In this document: piece after piece, positions 1 through 11,239 of the stretch
How positions within the stretch are numbered: the first letter of the stretch is position 1
Layout: every line of letters begins with the position of its first letter
Source of the DNA: Limonium bicolor
Taxonomy: Eukaryota; Streptophyta; Magnoliopsida; Caryophyllales; Plumbaginaceae
Reading direction: 5' to 3'
Assembly: GCA_023374045.1 (NCBI GenBank)
Contig: CM041783.1
Span: 127,101,503 to 127,165,502 of the forward strand
Length of the DNA stretch: 64,000 nt
Position numbers and translations under genes: made by a program
Notes under the pieces: generated by a model
Seen by the model: only the letters and a program-made list of their open reading frames with translations
Told to the model about the DNA's origin: nothing
Databases searched by the model: none

Positions 1-550
1 CCATACACAAACACTGCGGTATCACCAATGGACCAAGACACCACGGGTACTCCCTTACTTAGAGACTTGGGTGACTCATCCTTGTCTTGGTGTATACCTT
101 ACCGTCCACCTTTCTGGTAGAAGTTCACAATACATAGATCTGCTTTCACACTTGGAATTGAATCCGTTTCAACTTGCTGAGCAATTCCCACGGCGTGGTT
201 AACGACCGCATGGAACTCCTCTGGTATACTTGGTACTGTTGCTCCGTCTTCGGCTCGCATTTCTTGATATGTCTTGGTGTAAGGGTTCCAGTCCTTACCC
301 ATGCACATCATCTTTAATTGCATCCTTGATCCATTCGGGTATTCGGGTGTGTAGAACCCTCCTGGTTTTGCTCCAAGTTCGTCGCATCGTCTGATGATAT
401 GGATTTGTGCTTCCGGTGTCAGGTATCCATTTAAGAGTATCATACCTGGCTGGATAACCTGACGTTGCTCCATTGGAAAGTCGGTGATGTTGATGGTGGT
501 TTCTTCAGGGTTTGGTGTGGGTGGGATTGGATAACATATATTGAAGGTTC
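1..550 (-). pseudogene. AlkB-like 2OG-Fe(II) dioxygenase exon, copy 1 (partial, one stop)
   Basis: Fragment of an ALKBH1-like dioxygenase, the enzyme class that oxidatively removes alkyl groups from nucleic acids. The frame is open from the inferred splice acceptor at 551 to a stop at 99-101. It includes the conserved PGM-LL-GY-TP start, FYTPEYP, GKDWNPY-KTY and CIVNFY. The stop replaces the Leu just before the HxD motif (copy 2 has Leu there). The same frame continues beyond the stop through His-Gln-Asp (84-92) and VVSWSIGD to the window edge, so this looks like a single nonsense change in an otherwise preserved domain. Identity to the copy at 48026-48765 is about 62% over 122 residues, counted by eye. 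The distal His and Arg motifs are off the window. Confidence 0.88.
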
Positions 551-695
551 CTTTAAGTTTAGAGTACTCTAATTAGGTAAATCTCACACTATACTTTATT
601 TATTTACTCACATGGTTGTTTACTTAAACTCACTCACACACATGCATGAAATGCGGTATGCAGACACTTATTACATTAAAGAGTTTAGGCGGTAC
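551..695 (-). other. inferred intron 3 (gag to AlkB), copy 1
   Basis: 145 nt starting GT (695-694, context CCAG|GTACCG) and ending AG (552-551, context TTAAAG|GAACC). It is AT-rich and contains stops in every frame. Splicing joins phase 1 to phase 1 and gives the peptide RPGTFNICYP; copy 2 gives RPGSFNICYP from an intron at the same place. The two introns share only patches such as ACCGCATT and CATGCATG. Inferred from sequence; no transcript data. Confidence 0.65.
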
Positions 696-1036
696 CTGGT
701 CTAGAAGAGGGCCCTGGCGCCTCAGACCGGTCCACCACATTCAGGGTGGCCTTGTTGGACCCCGACCCCTTCCCCTTATGGGACTCTGTGTACCTCTGAT
801 CTGGGGGTGGCTGGTTCGCCGTCTTCTGGCCATCGGTGGTCGCAGTGGCCTTACCCTTCCATTGCCCCTTGGGCCTGTAGTTCCTACTGTTTGGGTTCTG
901 CCAGCATTCATGATCGCGGTGACCCATCTCTTACTTATCGGCACTGAACATCGTACCCTTGCAGTCCTTGCCGGGGGTGGTCGCCGTTGCACCCACTTGC
1001 AGTAATAGTGGCGCTCCGGTCCAGAGCCCGTGCTAA

Positions 1037-1119
1037 CTGCTATCACAATACACAATCAATACTTGTTCCACAAGTTATCAACATATACTCTAACTTATCA
1101 CACAGGATTAGACAATTAC
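1037..1119 (-). other. inferred intron 2 of gag, copy 1
   Basis: 83 nt, GT at 1119-1118 (CCTAAGG|GTAATT) and AG at 1038-1037 (GATAGCAG|TTAGC). Phase 1 on both sides. Copy 2 has a 76-nt intron at the same place and phase. The downstream exon resumes just before the zinc-knuckle HYYC. Confidence 0.6.
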
Positions 1120-1375
1120 CCTTAGGTGGGTAAGAAGGTAGGGGCTTGGCCGCATACGCATAGGTGAGCTGCAGAGGCTCCTCAGCAGTGGTCTGGGTCT
1201 GGCCCTTGCCACCCTGTTGCTGTCCTTTCTGGGACTGGGGGTATGATTTCTTTTTCTTCCCTCCCCACTGCCCTTGCGTGCCTTGGCCCTCGTTCTGAGC
1301 CTTGCGCTTGAGCGCACTCTCCTCGTCCCTCAGACGGACGGTGATCTCCACAATTGCAGCGGCATGATAGCACTC

Positions 1376-1470
1376 CTATATTTAGGGTGTTAGTTATGCC
1401 CAGCCAAATAAATTCACAACACATTAACACATCGTACACACTTATTCACATTACACTGTAGTTCCTTTAC
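1376..1470 (-). other. inferred intron 1 of gag, copy 1
   Basis: 95 nt, GT at 1470-1469 (TTTGCAG|GTAAAG) and AG at 1377-1376 (ATATAG|GAGTGC). Phase 0; it joins TTLQ to ECYHAAA. Copy 2 has an 82-nt intron at the identical position. Without splicing, the gag frame stops shortly after TTLQ in both copies. Confidence 0.7.
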
Positions 1471-2348
1471 CTGCAAAGTGGTATATCCAGTAGGCCCCAT
1501 GCCGTAGCGTAGGCGATAGTTCAGTCCGCTGTAGAAACGGTTCACAAGGATCCGGTCTGAGTAACCCAGATCCGGTAGCAGGTGGATAAGTCCGATGAAG
1601 GCTGAGTAGTACTCATCTACCGTCATCTTATCCCCTTGCCTCAAACTGTCCAGCTCCAGGCGCTTGGCCTCTTGCACATGTATAGGGTAGTACTTGGCTC
1701 GCAGCAGAGCCGTGTACTCCCTCCATAGAAAGGTCGGGTCAGCAACTCTGCCCTCTCGCACAAGCTTCCACCAGCTCTGTGCCGAGCCCTTCAAGTAATA
1801 AGCAGCAAGTCGTACCTTGACCTGCTCAGGTACTGCTAGGGTTTCGAAGGCGGTCTCCATTTCGGAGATGTACGCCTCGAGCTTACGAGGATCGGTCTCC
1901 CCACTGAATGAGGGTGGCCTCAAATCAGCCAACGCCTTGACCCAGTTGGTCTCTCGTGGCGGTGGCGGTGGTGGTAGTTGAACTCCGGGCGTCTGCCCCT
2001 GCTGAATAACCGCCACAAGCTGGGGTACCATTTGGGCTACGACGGCTGCTACTGCCTCAGCCATAACCTGTGTCGTAGGGTTCTCGCCCTGGTCACCCAC
2101 ATTACCGGTACCACTTCCGCGGCCTCTACCTCGCGGTCTACCTGCCATCTGAATTCACATGAATATTTATTAGCAATATGCTTGCACACTTATCGGTCCA
2201 ACGATTGTAACGCTTCCCGATAATAAGGTATCTCCACACTTAGTTAGTGGTTAACCTTTCCATAACTGTTCACTTAGGTAACTGCAGTTAGGTTTCCCAA
2301 CTCGGTATATCCCTAAGCTCGGTATTCTAGTCATCAGAGCGATACTTC

Positions 2349-2360
2349 GCTATGATACCA
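2349..2360 (-). other. primer binding site, copy 1 (variant iMet)
   Basis: Read on the minus strand this is TGGTATCATAGC, one base from the usual plant initiator-Met PBS TGGTATCAGAGC, five bases inside the LTR end. The interval 2149-2348 between PBS and gag is untranslated leader with no other recognisable feature. Confidence 0.85.
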
Positions 2361-2732
2361 CTTTTTGTAACACCCCTACTACGCACATAACACTACTTGA
2401 AATCGCAGCGGAATATAAACCACTAAACAGTAACTAAACGAATGGTGCTACAACACCGTCAACCACCCACGTGGTTAACAAGGCTGAATAAATACAAGTG
2501 TACCGGTCTGATGATCAGACTCCCGAGCATAGAACTAACAACCACATATATACATCAACAAAATACCGAGTGTTTACATAAATCCTTCACTGTATACCGT
2601 CACTGTAAACTGTCATAACCAAGTATATAATACGCCACGGGAGCACAGGCGCATCCCGGGCCCACATCCAAAAGTACCCAAAGTAATCTACATCCTAGGA
2701 TCTAGAGCCACTCCGCTTCTTCGATCCTCATC

Positions 2733-2850
2733 CTGCAGTAAAAGAAATATGGATCCCCCGAGGGGGTCAGCAACCCTTGGCTGGTATGGTTAACGCGCAG
2801 CCCATCGGCTACCGGGATACGCGCAACCAATTGTCATGATGACATGGCAT
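2733..2850 (-). other. conserved multi-hairpin module of the LTR
   Basis: On the plus strand there are four inverted repeats in a row: CCCCCGAGGGGG, CAGC...GCTG, GCGC...GCGC enclosing AGCC...GGCT, and CAA...TTG. The same order, with different stem sequences, occurs in the other LTRs of this lineage in the window (7348-7456, 15138-15250, 20956-21065, 50833-50943, 55238-55350, 60050-60176, 62468-62586). In element sense the module lies in the LTR half next to the PBS, so it is probably transcribed leader RNA. Function unknown. Confidence 0.55.
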
Positions 2851-3782
2851 TCATTTTAAAACACACAGTTTATACATATATATCACATCATGGGTATTGT
2901 ACACAACATCACATACATCACACAAGAACAATTCCTTATAGGAAGAGAACCAACACAGTTAATCCCCATTGAGAGCCTAGAGAATGTTGCCATGCTCATG
3001 CTTAGCTCGTTACATACTCGTTACCGTCCGGTTAGATTGAACGGTTAACTTAACACAAGGTGCCTCGGATATAGTGACCCAAGCCCACCGAAATAACATA
3101 TAGTATGCCCCTGTGGCCCGACGTGAGTCAGTAAAATAGCCTTGGTTAAGCTAAAGGGAAGGTTGGAAACCAAATTGGAAACACAACCACAACATACAGA
3201 GAGAATCGAACCGGTTATGACATCGACTCCCATACTCACACGCGTGGCCGGAACAGACCGGACTCCTCACTCCCCCCCGTTAGCACTTGTTAGTAGTTCA
3301 TCATTGAACTCAACAAACAATTCACAATAATAGGTCGAGTCTTGTTAGACACACACAAGGGAAGAGAGAGTCATACTTAACAACATAATAATATTTAACA
3401 ACTGTAAACTCTTTACATGGTTTAATCTTACAAGGTATAAACACACAGAAAAAACAAACAACACAAGCCGGTGTAAACCGGTAGGCAACAGACTGCAAGA
3501 AAACCATACCTCGGTCCTTGCCTCGACTGGTTTCCACCTTGAGAGAATCCTAAACACATTAGTAACGTCGGTTAATTAACGCACTAGTCCATTATTAACA
3601 TTGTCTACTCCACATTACTAGTTTATTTTATTTTACACTTGTTACAACTTTTCATCCTTTTAATTGCCTTTAAAACCCACCTAACATGTCTTACATAGCC
3701 TTATAATATCATTACTAACCAACTACCATTTTTAGATAACAATTCCCATCTTAAAACAATAATTTTTGGTCCATACAGTGGC

Positions 3783-4112
3783 CTGTCCGAACTTGTGTCC
3801 GAGCTTCCAAGTTCGGACGCAAGTCGAGACTCTAAACTGAAACCAGATACATGTCCGAACTTGTGTCCGGACTTCGGAAGTTCGGACATGGGTCGAGAAT
3901 AACCAACAGAAGGAGCAGGTGCGTCCGAACTTGTGTCCGAGCTTCCCTAAGTTCGGACACAGGTCGAAGCTAAATCCAGAGGAAATAAATGGTTGCGTCC
4001 GAACTTCCAAATTCGGACGGTAGTTCGGACACTACCTAAAACCCAGAAAACTGTAAGCGTAACAGGGCATGTCCGAGCTTCCAAATTCGGACGGAAGTTC
4101 GGACGTGCCATT
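3783..4112 (-). repeat. palindromic tandem array in LTR (GTCCGAACTT type)
   Basis: About five units of 60-70 bp, each holding an inverted repeat of the form GTCCGAACTTG...AAGTTCGGAC. Related LTRs carry an array of different sequence but the same palindromic design at the same relative position. Confidence 0.75.
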
Positions 4113-6195
4113 ATACTCATTTTCTACAACCTTAAACACTTAGCCAAACTTCTCCAAAGCCTCCAACACTTATAGTATCTACCCCCTAGGTTCCTAAGTG
4201 ATGTTTCATGCCTATTCTAACCATGATACCAAGACATATCTTCTACACAACATTATTACTTAAACATCATTTCTTACAAACTAAAACTCTTTATGTCATC
4301 ATTGAAATCTCTTTTTCTAAGCTTACACTTTCTCCTTATTTTACCAAAGTTTGCCTAAGTCTCAATCTAAGTCCAAAATGACTTTGGTATAAACTAAAAC
4401 CTCAAGATCATGCCTAAGTCCTTATTACACACTAGAACACTTCCTAATTTATCAAAATTCCTTTAAGACATCTTGAACTACTTATGCATTTCCTAAATTT
4501 CGACATAGGTTCTCCTAGCATTTTGTTACGCCCAAGCACATTATTATCACCACTAATCACACATGAACACCTAAATCATCAAGAACACTCTCACACACAA
4601 AACTTTACTCAAATCACACCACATTACAATATAAAGCATAACTTAAATTGCATGGCACTTAGGCCCTTAAAATGCATGGCTCTTAGGCCCTTAAAGTGCT
4701 TAATCATAAACACTGAATTTCCACAATATATATTCCTTTGACCTGCAATTACATACAACAAGACATATGTTCTTTTACTAGTCTCCTTGAGAACATTTAC
4801 TAGGTCATTCACCATTTGCTCTTTAGGTAGTTTTAACAAGCATTATAAGCTCATCCCTCCGAAGGCATTAAACAATATTAGATTAGTATATTTACCTCTT
4901 TTCCAAACAAACTTCTTTCTTGTTTCCTTATAAAACCGGTAAGGTATTTGTTTCCTTGTCAAGTTCTAAACAATATACAAACATCATAATGAGTATTCAA
5001 GCTTTAAGCTTCATCTCATTGTAAACCCTAATTTTACATTGTTTCAAAAACATTAATGTAGTTGTTTTACCTTGGTCTTTGAAGAGAGTTTGAATATCTA
5101 TGAAGAGAGGACTCCACCTAGTCCATGAAAGGTTGGAATGAAGCTAGAACAAAGTCACACAAAGAGCTACATCAATGTGTATTTTCGGTCAACAACAAAA
5201 CATGGAGGAAACATGATTTTTCTTTGAGATTCCTTACCTAGAAGCAAAGGAGATCAACAATATGTAAAAAGACAAGCTCAAGCTCCTTCAATGGTGGAAC
5301 TCCATGGCACCGAAATGGGGCTCTTGAAGTTTTGAGAAGATAGAAATGAAGAGCTTGATGAGAGGAAGAGATTGGTGGTGTTAGAATTTGATTTGGACAA
5401 GTGAGCTTGATTTAGCAAGAGGTCAAAGATGGAGTTTTCATGGTGGTGGTGATATTACCGTGAGAGAACAGCAAGAAGGAAGGAAGAAGAAGGTTGGGAC
5501 CGTGGGAAATGAAGGAAAGAAATGAGAATGAAGATAGAATTTGCTTTTAAGAAGACATTTGTAGTAATAAAGTAAAAAGTAGTTTTAATTAGTTTTCTTT
5601 ACTCACTTATTATATTAACTAGAGAGTGGTGAGTCACCACACTTAGAAAACCGGCCCCCTATATTATAATGAGGGTATTTTAGTCTTTGTTTGTCAATTT
5701 AATTACTTAACACAACATATGTTACAAACTAGCTTATAAAAATCACTATTCACCTAAACAAGGCACTTAGAAGTGAAATTTTTGATTTCCCATTAATATA
5801 GCCACCCAAATGTGATATTATATAGTACACATATATATTTAAGAGTAATGATGGACATTTAGCCACTCAAAACTCATTTACAAGACAATTTTTCAAAAAT
5901 GTGCTTTAAGACTTCTTAAAGCACATTTTGTGTTTTAACTTGTTTTCAAGCTTGGTTTTCTTTGGTAATTGGTTTAATAAGTCCATTAGTATATAAATGA
6001 GGTCTTGGTAAGTTCATTAGGTCTTAACCAAGTTTATCCCAAGCTTAGAGCACCTTTTTGGCTCTTATTGACTTTAAAGCACATTTTGTGTTTTCTTTTG
6101 TTTAAATTTGTTTACTAATGTTCCTAAGATTCTTTTTAGTCTTAATACACCATATTTAGGTGTTTAAACAACATAACTAGGTTTGGGGTATTTCA

Positions 6196-6864
6196 GTGAA
6201 TAAGGAAATAATAAGTGTAAGATACATGTGTTGCGGCAATTAACTTATGGGATTTTCAAAACTATATATTATAATGTTATATGAGATATAAAATATCATA
6301 TCATATAGTATAAGATATAACTGTAACATTGTATGATTTTATGTGGCTAAAACCTAGTTTATTAAACTATATGCTAAAACCGCATATATAGTATTCAAGA
6401 AATGAATTTATAAACTATGGTTTACAATGATATAAAATACTATAGATATTATATAGTATTAATGTGATTAAATGGAATAATTATCATTAATAATATTCAC
6501 ATGAAATAATGTGACAATTAATAGAGAAATAGAATTTATAAACTAAGGTTAGTATTAAAATTAACCTTAGGAATTATAAATATATGTAATGAGATGTTAC
6601 ATAATATTAAGATAAAGTTCTTAATATGAATTGCATAAAATAATGCAACAAATGGAAATAATAATCTTACATAAGATGATAATAATGTAGTATATAATAA
6701 GTGTATAAATCATGAAATATTAACGTATAAGTGAATACATGTGTTTGCGCAAGCATATATTAAAAATATATACATATTAAGTATATGGTATAGTTGGAAC
6801 TATATAATATAGTGCATGTATGCATGCAACTATATATTATAAGACTAAGTCAAATAAAAACAAC
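6196..6864 (+). repeat. fragment of an old plus-strand LTR, left part
   Basis: AT-rich sequence without coding potential. It begins GAAATAATAAGTG-like and ends in a stretch (catgcaactatatattataa) also present in the LTR at 55700-57787. It continues at 11162-11239 after the solo LTR. It is therefore a remnant of a related LTR, interrupted by the solo LTR and truncated by its neighbours. Confidence 0.5.
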
Positions 6865-6995
6865 TGTAACACCCCCACCGCTAATACTGTCATTACCGTC
6901 CAATCTCCTTATACAATCCAGACTCACGCAGCGGATACTTACATACTCAACGGTGGGTGATACAATGCTGTTAGCCACCCACGTGACTAACAAGG

Positions 6996-7026
<31 letters not shown>

Positions 7027-7027
7027 A
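6996..7027. repeat. (CTA)n microsatellite
   Basis: About ten uninterrupted ACT/CTA units inside the solo LTR. Confidence 0.95.
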
Positions 7028-7347
7028 TACAGCATCGGTCTGATGGACCGGAATATCCGAGTACTACACATTTACAATACATACTCCAATTACCAAATCA
7101 AATACTAGAACTTCCCATTCATTACAATACTCCATAGGTTCAATACAATATAATACACCGAGTTTACTAAAATACAACACCTCTTTCAATTTCATAGATA
7201 CTCATTAAGAGTCTAACCACTACCCATTCCTCACGAAGTACTTACTTTCTAAGTACAAGGGGTGTGCCACTTAGTACGCTTCTACATTCTACTCCAAACT
7301 ATCCAAGTGTAGCAACCGGTCTCTTACCTTGACCATATCCGCTTCGG

Positions 7348-7456
7348 GTACCTACACACTAAAAACGTTCCCCCTAGGGGGTCAGCTTATGCTGAATATG
7401 ACTTCCGCATACCCCGCGTACTAGCGAGGGTACGCCGACCACTTGGTCGAATACAT
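7348..7456 (-). other. multi-hairpin module in solo LTR
   Basis: Plus-strand order: CCCCCTAGGGGG, TCAGC-TTAT-GCTGA, TATG...CATA, CCCGC...GCGAGGG, CGACC-ACTT-GGTCG. It is the same arrangement as the module at 2733-2850 with different stem sequences. Confidence 0.55.
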
Positions 7457-8597
7457 GCAATTCATTTATCTCAACATACATGCATACATGCTCTTATGCA
7501 CAATACTACAATACTTTACGCAAGGAATACATTTACATACTTCATTACATACAAGGAATGCAATATAAGCCATCCAATACATACTTACCTTCTTCCGAAA
7601 TACACATACGCAATACATACACCATACATACTCAATACACCGTACTTGTTAGCTTCATTGGTCCACCCGGGTTAATCGGTGGAGATTATCTTTTACTCGG
7701 GGTCAATGACTTACACCAGCCAAGAGCATTACTCATACAATACTTACTTACTTACTTACTACATACTCAAGTTAAGTTGTCGGGACCTCCGAGCAAGGAC
7801 TACACTGTCCCACCACCGGGCTTACTTGGTTCACTAATCCAGGATGCTACCCATTTAAGGGGTTTGGGCCGTGGACCAGCTTACGAACCAGGAATCGGAT
7901 CCAACCTCTCTTGTGTCTCCTCATCCTCACGCGTGGCCGAAACTATATCGGACTTCTACTCATTCCATTTTACTCAATACTTATGTTAGGAGTTAGGTGG
8001 TTAGGAATTAGTAGAAGTCAATCATATTCAAGCCACACAATAAATACATTACTCCCATACACATTCTCACAAGTACAATACAATATACAAATACACTACG
8101 AAGTACATACACACTTATTTTCATTCATACATTTCATGAATTATACAAACTGATTGTTCAAGACAATATATCAAGAACAATTTAAACAAGCACAAGTAAG
8201 TGCATTATAGTCCGATTCATGCATTTATCTTATTTAGGTGGTCAAATAAGCACACAAATCGGGGTAACCAGGTTAGGATACAGAGCATGAAGAAATCATA
8301 CCTTTCACCGTTGATTTACTTTATCGGGTGTTCCCCTGCTCCTTAGTTCACACTCGTTCCTCGCGTCTTATTCTCGAACCTCCGGCTACATGCCAAATGG
8401 TTCCATTAATACTAAGTATTACAATACGTACATAATTACTACTCCCATACTTACCCCGTTATCCTGTTGTTTCGGTTTAACTTAGTGTTCTTGTACTCAC
8501 TACTTTTCTTAATTTGTCTTCTTACTCACATGTGTATTTCCTTACTATTTCATTCCATTAATGATGTACTACTACGTATACATGTACATATGTGTAT

Positions 8598-8622
8598 AAG
8601 TATATATATATATATATATACC
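8598..8622. repeat. (TA)n microsatellite
   Basis: Run of alternating TA inside the solo LTR. Confidence 0.9.
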
Positions 8623-8654
8623 TATGATTACTATACCCATATTGTTTTCTTTTG

Positions 8655-8985
8655 ACTCGACCGACCTTACCCAGGGTCGGACCCAAGGTCGGTCAAAGTC
8701 AGTAGGGTAATACGCTAGAAAGTTTCAGGCCGACTGACCTTGCAAGTCCGGTCCCCAAGGTCGGTCCATTCCAGAAGGTTTTATTACGGGAAATTTTCTG
8801 GCCGACCGACCTTGCATGTCCGGTCCCCAAGGTCGGTCCATTCCAGAAGGTTTTTATTACGGGAAATTTTCTGGCCGACCGACCTTGCAAGTCCGGTCCC
8901 CAAGGTCGGTCCATTCCAGAAGGTTTCAGTCTTTGTAAATTTGGGCTCGACCGACCTTGCAAGTTCGGTCCTAAGGTCGGTATGG
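8655..8985 (-). repeat. palindromic tandem array in LTR (CCGACCTTG type)
   Basis: About five units of roughly 65 bp, each with the inverted repeat CCGACCTTGCAAGTCCGG then TCCCCAAGGTCGGTC, separated by a spacer such as CATTCCAGAAGG. The arms GACCGACCTTG and CAAGGTCGGTC are complementary, so each unit can fold into a strong hairpin. Confidence 0.85.
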
Positions 8986-11161
8986 CCCAGTATTTCAGTT
9001 TTAAAATCAGTTTTCAGTTCTATACTTTGCCCATTGTTTCCCCAATCTTCCTACATGTAATCCCACATGTTTTAACACTACCTAGGGCCTCCAAATTGCC
9101 TTTGTTCATCTACCAAATTCCTTACTCATTTCTAAATCCACGTACACAATTTCTCCTCACTTCCTTTCAACACTTACAATAGTTTTCTTTTCTCTTATGC
9201 TACAGATTTTTATTTTAACCTTTACCATTCAATACTCCCTCTACCAATGCTACTCCTAGCATCCCAAATACATTTCCAAGCAAATACAATGTCTATACCC
9301 AAGTCCAACATTCATTTCACTAAATCTTAAACTCTAATTTTCCTAGTTCCTCCAACGCATTTCATAAGCTGTTTGCTACAGATTTTACACTCTTATACCC
9401 TCATACTACAAGTACCAATCCATGGTTACTAAGCATCCTTACTAACTCCAATACCCACCTTGGTTCTCCCAACCAAGTCATCCAATAATGCACAATTCCT
9501 ACTAAAATTTTGCCATTGGTTACCTACAATTCTGACTTCTCCACATACACCTTTTCTTGCCAAAATCATTCCTAAACTAGCAACACCCATACAAGGGTCC
9601 TACCAGCACTCAAAGCAATACAAATCCATCTCAATACATCAATACTCCATCAAGCAACAATACTAATACTCATACACAATTTACTTGGATCTAAGGCCTA
9701 CATTTCAAATGCTAGTTCACAAATACTCAAACTTCCACAATTACATTACTAATACATCATTTTGGGTTCCTTAATTAGTTCACCCATTCCCATTACTCTA
9801 ATGCATTAAAATTTAGCATTAAGAAGGACCTCTTACCTTAAGCTCTTAATTCCTTCTTTCTTTTCCATTTCTCCTTCTTCTCTCTTTTTTGCCCAAATCG
9901 GCCATATGGGGAATGGAGTTGCCAAACTCCATTCCCATCACCCAAAGCACATAAAACAAGTATAATTAACATACTAGTCCTTAAATTAATGCTAGTTCTT
10001 AGGAAGGTTGAGAACACTAATTTTAGGGTTTACCTTTGGAGTGTTTTAGGAGGGGTTTTAGCCCTTGGTTCAACAAGGTGATCCCACCACCATTGTAAGG
10101 TTGCATTGAAGCTCAAAAGAGAGAGAAAACAAGGCATTACAATGGGCTAAATCGGTTACCAAAAGAAGATGAAGAAAACATGGGATTTTCATGAAGATTT
10201 TTACCTTAATGGGGAGAGGAGACTCCAAGCTACCCATTGATGCCATTTCCTCTTTGAATGGGGAAAACGCATGGAGATGAAATTCTTCATTTTGGGATTT
10301 TGAAAAGAGAGAAGTGTAGAGAATGATGAGGGGAGTAGGAATATGCAATTATTTTTGTATTTAGAGTTCAAATGAAGGTGAAGCATGCAAGAGAAGGAGG
10401 GAAGCCATTGTTGGTTTCTTGGAGCTTCAAAAAATCACCCAACCAGAGAGAGAGGAGAGGGAGATCGGCTGGGATGGAGAAATGGGGGAGAGAGAATAGG
10501 AAATGAGAGAGTGGGAAGTGAGAGAAAAGGTAAGTACCCTTTTTACTTTTTCCCTCTTTTGCTTTTTTACTCCCTTATTTAATTAGCTAGTTACATGTGT
10601 GCGTGAGGGATTATTTGACCCATTAATAACCGGCCCCCATATTACTACTGTTTGGAGCGTTCTTCGTCTTTTACAGAAACGCTCGTTATTTTACCCGATT
10701 TCGATACTATTCACTAACCGGGCCCGTTTTCTGGGATTTCCTCATTTCTTTATTTTTATTGGTTATTAAGCTTCCATTAATTCTTAATAGTAGTTATTTA
10801 ATGATTTATAATTTTTACGGGTTCGTTTGACCACTTAGAAATCACATTTTCGGATTTTCTCGAAAAATGTGCGCTAAAGCTCTATTAGCGTTTTAATACA
10901 TTATTTGGATCCGTTTTCTTCGGGAGTTGTTCCCATATATTTTTTAGGCCTTATTAAGCCGTTAGAATCCATATAATACGCTAACCGAGGTCTCATACCT
11001 CCTATGGTTATTTAACGCTTATTTAACGTTTTTCACTTTTTAAGCGTTTCTTTATTTCTTTTGCAATTATTTTTCCTTACCAATATTAATTAGGCATCAT
11101 TAGGCCCTTAAATACCTATTAGGATAATTTTAATCACTATATTTAAGTTCGGGGTATTTCA

Positions 11162-11239
11162 ACAACATATATTTATATGTGTATATATAAAAACCGAGAG
11201 TATAATAAGAATATACAATATGGTTTTAATGGCATGAAA
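11162..11239 (+). repeat. fragment of an old plus-strand LTR, right part
   Basis: Continuation of 6196-6864 after the solo LTR; its first five bases are the second TSD copy. It ends where the LTR of element D begins. Confidence 0.5.

Larger units (their letters stand above)
696..2148 (-). pseudogene. gag: gag (capsid-nucleocapsid) in three exons, copy 1
   Basis: Structural Gag of a Ty3/gypsy element, which forms the particle that packages element RNA. Exon 1 (2148 to 1471, 226 codons) is open. It has a Gly/Arg-rich N-terminus (MAGRPRGRGRG), a Pro-rich linker and a retrotransposon gag domain (FSGETDPRKLEAYISEMETAF, KGSAQSWWK, ALLRAKYYP, KMTVDEYYSAF). Exon 2 (1375 to 1120) starts ECYHAAA and is Gln/Lys-rich. 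Exon 3 (1036 to 696) should hold the zinc knuckles, but it carries small indels and a stop near 965-985. A YYCK start and CKG and HEC pieces survive in different frames. Exon 3 length is 341 nt instead of the in-frame 342 of copy 2, which confirms a frameshift. The ATG at 2148 is chosen because it aligns with the start of copy 2. Confidence 0.85.
1..6195 (-). mobile_element. Tekay-like Ty3/gypsy element with AlkB exon, copy 1 (5' half)
   Basis: Minus-strand LTR retrotransposon cut by the left edge of the window. In element order it has a 5' LTR (6195 to 2366), a PBS (2360 to 2349), gag in three exons (2148 to 696) and an AlkB exon (550 to beyond 1). Protease and pol should lie to the left. 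Its LTR tail closely resembles that of the element at 20644-54778, but the proteins are well diverged, so it is a sister family and not a recent copy. The bases GTGAA after the LTR (6196-6200) are the likely TSD, which cannot be confirmed because the other end is outside the window. Confidence 0.9.
2366..6195 (-). repeat. 5' LTR of AlkB element copy 1 (3.83 kb)
   Basis: On the plus strand it runs from TGTAACACCC to GGTATTTCA, so in element sense it is TGAAATACC...GGGTGTTACA. From the LTR/internal border inward it contains a CGCAGCGGAA motif near 2405, a multi-hairpin module near 2733-2850 and a palindromic repeat array at 3783-4112. Long AT-rich low-complexity sequence follows. Its last 600 bp closely match the LTR ends at 24300-24889 and 54200-54778. 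No gene is supported in the LTR; the short open frames are not shared with related LTRs. Confidence 0.9.
6865..11161 (-). mobile_element. solo LTR of a Tekay-like family (4.3 kb)
   Basis: Runs TGTAACACCCCC...GGTATTTCA and is flanked by the perfect 5-bp direct repeat ACAAC (6860-6864 and 11162-11166). No internal domain is present, so it is a solo LTR left by LTR-LTR recombination. It shares the lineage layout: CGCAGCGGA near 6929, hairpin module at 7348-7456, palindromic array at 8655-8985. It is closest to the LTR starting at 62119. Open frames inside (for example 7480-7989) look accidental. Confidence 0.92.

Noticed and set aside
7480..7989. 169-codon open frame in the solo LTR
   Set aside because: Composed of LTR sequence with microsatellite-like ATAC and ACTT runs; the related LTR at 62119 has no corresponding frame.
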